Source: Zancudomyces culisetae (Eukaryota; Kickxellomycota; Harpellomycetes; Harpellales; Legeriomycetaceae). From it: a DNA stretch of 36,168 nucleotides. The notes under the pieces are model-generated. The model was given only the letters and a program-made list of their open reading frames with translations. It made no database searches and was not told the DNA's origin. Position numbers and translations under genes: made by a program. Positions within the stretch are counted from its first letter, which is position 1; every line of letters begins with the position of its first letter. Location of the stretch: assembly GCA_001969505.1 (NCBI GenBank), contig LSSK01001576.1:1-36168 (forward strand), in the 5' to 3' direction. Below, piece by piece: positions 30,947 through 36,168 of the stretch.

Positions 30947-33049
30947 CTTTACACGTATGATTCCAACTCGCTAGTGTGAAGCCCCAAATTCTATACGATT
31001 ATACACACGTATTAAATGTTAGTACTTGGAATTATGTTTCCACTTGAATCTCAACATAGATTGTTGTCTTTTATTTATGTGTACCTGGTATGAGCAATTT
31101 AAATGAGCTAATTTTAATTTGCAGGAAAAACAAAATACATTCGATAGTTCACTTACTTTTTTACTAGTTAGCTTGTGTTTGTTTTTTCCGGATGAAAAAA
31201 TGAAAAAGGTTGAAATATTATAATAATTAAGGGAGAATCTGCTATTTAAGCTTATTTTGGAAGCATTTTTAAATAATCTGCTACTTAGTCATTACTTATC
31301 ACTCAAAAAAAAAAAAGAATGTATATAGATTCAGATACAGATTGAGATTGGATCCACATAGTTTATTTTCCAATTACCAAATGGAGGAAAAGTGCTAAAA
31401 CTATTGGCTTGCGATTTAGAGGGAGCAGATTGAACCAATTTAAAAAGATGGGCATCAGCGTTAATCTGAGACTTGAGTGACAGTGCAAGGAAAATAGGAA
31501 GGGTAATGAGGGCTTGGACTGCTGGTCGGTCTACGAGTTATACAATATTCAAATCAATAGTATAGACATCTAATAGCGACAGTATACTATCAAGAAACAG
31601 AATGGTGACATCAGTTAATATATTAGCGGGTGCTTTAACCCAAATGAGAGATGAAGCCTTCTAATTTTTGTACTTTTTTTTGTTGGTTTGTCTAGTTATT
31701 GTGTGAACATGACCAAAAAAGTGGTGTTTACCTATAGAAATATTAAATTTGGACATATCTGGTAAGCTTATCGTAGAGGTACAAAAATAAAGGTGCATTT
31801 TCGTATTTTAACAAGAAAAAAAGGTATGTATATTTGTTGTGTATAATAATTACTCTGTTTCCACTTTTTTGAAAAGGACTTTAGTTCCAAGCTGTGTTTT
31901 AATAAAAAAGGATACATTTGTGTACTACAGGTGTGCGATCATAAGTACTGGCCACTCGAGTAGCAAGAGTTGACTATTTGGGAGTTAGCTACGGCCAATT
32001 TCGTAAAAACCAAAATTTTCCTCTCAATTTGCTTCATCTTTAAAAATTCAGGTTGCCACACCAGTATTTAATAGAGCACTTAATAAAGAAGACAAAGCGC
32101 TTAGAACACACATAAAGGTTGTTGGTATCTAAAGTTTTTGCTGTTCACAGATAATCTAGATGGTCATGTGAGGGCAGGCTTCACAGGCTGATTTTCACGC
32201 TAATACTTTGTTCAATCATGTCATGACTTGGATACAAGAGCACTTTGTTATTTTCCTGAAGCTTTTCATTTATTTATATGAGCATCTGGGTAGCTGGCCA
32301 AAAAAAACCTCATGACCCGGAGGGTAAAGGGTATACTGTAGAAGCTTTGCAACAACCTATATTCTTCATTTTTCCTTTGAACATATGCCAAGATTTTGTT
32401 TCATTAAAAACAAAATATGGCCTATGGAGGGTAAACATTATGTAATTTTCACAACTGTTACCAAAATAAAGATGTTAAACTGGCTTTAGGGGGAAAATAA
32501 AGACAACAAAATCGCGGGATTCTTGGAGCATGATTTTGGGCCATTTTTTCTTGTTGCTAATTTGCGGGTTAAAGAGAACTAGGGTAAAATAAAAATTGGC
32601 ATAATTCTTGACACAAAGCCCATTTGCTTTATTTTTTACCAAGACAAAAGCTGTTTGTTGGTAATGAAAAGATCAATTTGGGGGAAGAGCAGAAGGCGAG
32701 AATAAAATTGGGAGAGGTTCAAACCATTTGAATATATAGCAGGAAATACTATTTGTATATTTTAGCACTGGGCAAAGCCTTTTTTGTTTAGATAAATACG
32801 CATAAAAAACACTTTTGAACAAAGTATTCAAAAAACAAGGGCACTACACAGTCCAAAATAACAGTTTAGCAGGCTTCGGATACTAAGAATAGCATAAGAC
32901 TCGATTGTTTTTATAATTTGTCCTATAGGTTTCAAGAACATACAAGGAATTAGAGGGTATTATTCTGCTTAATAGTTACAGAGTACATTAAGCGCTTTTT
33001 ATTTTTATCGAATTTAAAAACTTAATTTCCAGTTAAAAGAAAAAACACT
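30947..33049. other. 2.1-kb divergent intergenic region
   Basis: It lies between THR1 (minus) and GYP7 (plus), so it must hold both promoters. It has no ORF of meaningful length on either strand and no tRNA-like fold that I could build. A GGTTCAAACC near 32716 resembles a Pol III B box but has no partner A box. I see no repeat family or mobile-element ends. Confidence 0.5.
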
Positions 33050-35872
33050 ATGGGTGGAGGAGGTAGCCAGAAGGGAGGTTCAGTGAATATTGAAGACAAA
33101 CAGGTAAGTTACTTTTCTAGCAGATATAATGTAGAAATTAACGCTGCCTTGTGAGGTACGATCTTTTAATAACACCTTGCGATACTATGGCTTATAGGAG
33201 AAAAAGTACTCAAAGTTGTTGTATGCAAAGAGCAAAGTGTACGTGTACAGGTCCGATAAAGAAAGTGACAAAATAGCAGGCCTTTTGGGAGTTTTGGAGA
33301 AGGAGCCTGGGGAGCTCTATATATCATGGGGACCTGAATCACTGTTCCCAGACAAAGAAAAGGAAAAGTATATTGAATTTGAACTTTGTAATGACAGGGT
33401 ATCGAACACAGATATTCAAGACAGTGTAGGATATTATGTGGAAGATATCTACTTGGAAAGACAAGGAGAGCTAACTGGCACTGATCTCTACGTGTTCTGC
33501 ATTAAATTAGAGGATATTTACGCATTTTTGTGTACTTGGCCCGCATTTACCAGAAGATATGGATCCATCACAATAAACTTGCATAGTGGAGTGACAATGC
33601 CGCCACTACACTTCCACGATGAAGAAAGCGCGAGTCGGCTGTTTGGATTGGGAGGGGTTTGGGGTGGACAGGATTTGTTAACTTGGTTGGATACTTTTTA
33701 CAGTATATGCAGAGCCGAGAGGCAGATGAATCTTTTTATTGTGGGACCAAAAAGAGACGGTGACAGCTTGAAGGCAGATGGTAGTAAGTTTGAGGAGAAG
33801 AGTGGTAAGGTAAGAGAAGAGGACACACGTGATGATAGTCCAACAGCAGCAAAATGGAGCCCTGAAGAATTCTCCAAAATGGCAAGCAAATATGGGGAAA
33901 AGCTGTACCAGGATAACAAGACAAAGATAGATCCAATAGCAAAGCAAGTTAGCGACATTCGATGGAACGTATTTGAAACATTTTCGCATATAACAAAAGC
34001 GGTACGAGATGCGACCAAGACTATGCTCGACCACCCGGCGGCGCAGCCTATTGTACCACTATTGCCCGCATCGGTTCAAGAGTTATCTACACGACACGGG
34101 GATGAAAAAAACAGTTATTTTGCGAATCGAATGGCTCGTGGAAAGGTAGCTGGAATGCAGAACGCGACATTGGAATATGAATCAGCAAGAGTTTACTTGG
34201 CAAAATGGGCTGGAATGCATATATTCAGAAAGGAAAACGAGGAAAACGAGATGGAAATTGAAATGGCGGGACTGAAGGACAAAGGTAGAATTACCGAGTG
34301 GGAGCGAACCAAGAATCCAAGTATATGGGACGAGTGGCAGTCTGAAAGGGGCGAGTTGGGAGATTTTGATGTGATATTTGTAAGTTACTACTGAGAAGAG
34401 TGTATATTATATGCATTATATGTATTATATGTATTTTATCTAGAGATGTGCTTTTAGATTAAGCAAAGTGGGTTTTTGATCAAGATTTGAACTTGAAAAT
34501 GAAATTAAAAATATAGAGCGAGAGTTCAATGGACCTTCCAAAACCATTAAGAACACAAAAGCCATTGAGTGCAGAAACATGGTATGGGTATTTTTACAAA
34601 GATGGTGTGATGGACCCAGAAGAAAGGCTACTGGTTGATAAACAAGAAATCTTGAAAGCTATATTCTCAGGGGGTATTGAGGGCGATATTAGACCAGTTG
34701 TTTGGAAGTATTTATTGGGAATATATCCTTGGGATAGTAGCATTGGTGAAAGGAACAGAATAGACAAGGAAAACAACGAGAAATATTACCATAGCAAAGG
34801 AGAGTGGCTACATGATGCAGAGTTGAAGGATGGAGAAGATTATGTCGAACAGAGTAGCAGAATAGAGAAGGACGTGTTACGTACAGATAGGAATATAGAG
34901 ACATTTGCAACGGACGAAGTCGCAGGGACAGATGCTGAACATTTGACCAGCAACGGCATGCCAGGTAGCAGTGCAAATCTGGAGCAGCTGAAGGATATAC
35001 TGATGACGTACCATTACACAGACAACCACGAGAGTGCAGAAAGGCTTGGATACGTTCAAGGGATGAGCGATCTTTTGACACCAATATATGCTGTATTTCA
35101 AAACGAGGTTGACACGTATTTTGGGTTTGTTGGGTTTATGAATAGAATGAGAAGAAACTTTCTGCGAAATCAGAGTGGAATGACAGATCAGTTGGAGACG
35201 CTGTCACAGCTAGTGAGGCTGGCAGATCCCATGTACTACGACCACTTGGAGAAGACCAATAGCTCGAATATGTTTTGTTGTTTCAGGTGGTTATTGATAT
35301 GGTTTAAGAGAGAGTTTAGCTTTGCCGAAATTACGCAATTATGGGAAGTGCTGTGGACTGATTATTTGAGTGAAGAGTTTGTACTACTTGTGGCACTTGC
35401 AATTCTACTTCGACACAAAGACGTGATTATGGATCATCTGATTGCGTTTGATGAGGTGCTAAAGTACGTAAATGAACTGAGTGGTTGTATCAGGTTGAAT
35501 GTGGCTCTAAAAGATGCCGAGTTGTTATTTTACAGACTCAGACAGCGTATTAACAACATTGATGTTGAAGTGGCGTCAACCATCCAACGAGTGTCTGAAG
35601 GGCTTGGAGATAGTGAGGAAAAGGATAACAATGGTAAAGTTGTAGAGGGGACCTTGGTGGATTTAGATAGTTCAGATAATTCAGATACCAATAAAAATGA
35701 AGCTTTGGCGACTGCCGGCTCTTCAGCAGCAGCAAAATCTACACAACCAACACGACCAGCACAATCAACTCAAGCAAAAGAGTCGAAAGAGTCAATGTCA
35801 AATGTGGTTGCGACTCCGGCAGTGGTGGCCGCTGTGGTTCCCGAGCGAATCCGCAAGATATTTTACCCATAA
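33050..35872 (+). CDS. GYP7: Gyp7-like Rab GTPase-activating protein, TBC domain (3 exons)
   Basis: Exons 33050-33103, 33198-34379 and 34517-35872 join in phase 0 to 863 residues. The N-terminal half is the conserved PH-like Gyp7/TBC1D15 domain and ends in WDEWQSERGELGDFDVI, the segment that precedes the TBC domain in the family. Exon 3 supplies the TBC domain (about 460-740), with both catalytic fingers: Arg534 in IEKDVLR and Gln593 in YVQGM. LGIYPWDSS, GFVGFMNRM, LWTDYLSEEF and DEVLKYVNELS are further matches. It should accelerate GTP hydrolysis on Rab7/Ypt7-like GTPases at late endosomes or the vacuole. In exon 3's frame an in-frame TAG (34514-34516) lies just upstream, its AG being the acceptor, so the second half cannot begin earlier without splicing. 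Exon 1 starts MGGGGSQK, a good N-myristoylation consensus. The C-terminal 100 residues are low-complexity. Confidence 0.93.
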
Positions 35873-36168
35873 GCAATCCGAACAGCACTAGTAACGGTGA
35901 TGATACTGCAAATGGAGAACACCATTAGTGTTGATTAGCTACCCTTATAGTTACCTCAGTTTTTATGTTTCTTTCTTCTTAAAAGACCATTAAATAAAAT
36001 AAAGTAGAGGAGGAATGAAGGGTAACGAAGAGTTTATTTAATTTCATTAAAAGAATCCAATGCAGAGTCAACCAAACCAAATAAATAAACGAGGTAACAC
36101 TCAGTTATCATAAAGTGAATATCTGAAACTGACGAGATATTTGTAGCATCCTTAGATTCAGAGTTGGA

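Noticed and set aside
32716-32726. Pol III B-box-like GGTTCAAACC in the 2.1-kb gap
   Set aside because: No A box at suitable spacing and no cloverleaf can be folded around it.
1-36168. Mobile elements, CRISPR-like arrays, viral or horizontally acquired genes
   Set aside because: No transposase, reverse transcriptase, terminal repeats, regularly spaced repeats or foreign-looking genes were seen on either strand.

Overview
The window is nuclear DNA from a fungus. Every confident gene is a fungal housekeeping protein, the intergenic DNA is very AT-rich with long T/A runs, and genes are broken by spliceosomal introns of roughly 80-180 nt (mostly GTAAGN donors and TAG acceptors). CTG codons fall on conserved leucines (GPI8, the LRR protein), so CUG reads as leucine and the CUG-Ser and CUG-Ala yeast clades are unlikely. 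I cannot name the species. Nothing looks bacterial, viral or transposon-derived.

Layout, left to right. (1) 1-438, minus: 5' end of a Pro/Gln/Met-rich gene that runs off the window. (2) 439-5261: a long AT-rich gap with one tRNA-Leu(UAG) at 2589-2670. (3) 5262-9584, plus: an intronless 1440-residue LRR protein resembling the Nud1/Cdc11 mitotic-exit/septation scaffolds. (4) 10075-10608, minus: an HCNGP/SAP30BP-like protein; 11174-11647, minus: a small two-helix membrane protein, possibly Apq12-like. (5) 13434-16763, plus: a ten-exon peroxisomal ABCD/Pxa half transporter; 17267-18944, plus: seven-exon BET4 (Rab geranylgeranyltransferase alpha). (6) 19480-20241, minus: four-exon mitoribosomal mS41 (FYV4), sharing a 477-nt divergent upstream region with GPI8 (20719-22097, plus). 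(7) 22692-24513, plus: a six-exon A1 aspartyl protease. (8) A minus-strand tandem set: TFB1 (24737-26425), BNA2/IDO (27229-28845) and THR1 (29802-30946). (9) A 2.1-kb gap, then GYP7 (33050-35872, plus), a Rab GAP joined here from ORFs that look separate before splicing.

The genes do not form a pathway cluster. Loose themes recur: Rab biology (BET4, GYP7), secretory/GPI processing (GPI8, aspartyl protease), and NAD and threonine synthesis (BNA2, THR1). I found no new multi-gene system. The points most worth a second look are gene-structure details: a start codon alone on its exon (BET4), a 22-nt microexon (protease), a decoy splice acceptor (mS41), a predicted N-myristoylation site on GYP7, and an altered ABC signature in the Pxa transporter.
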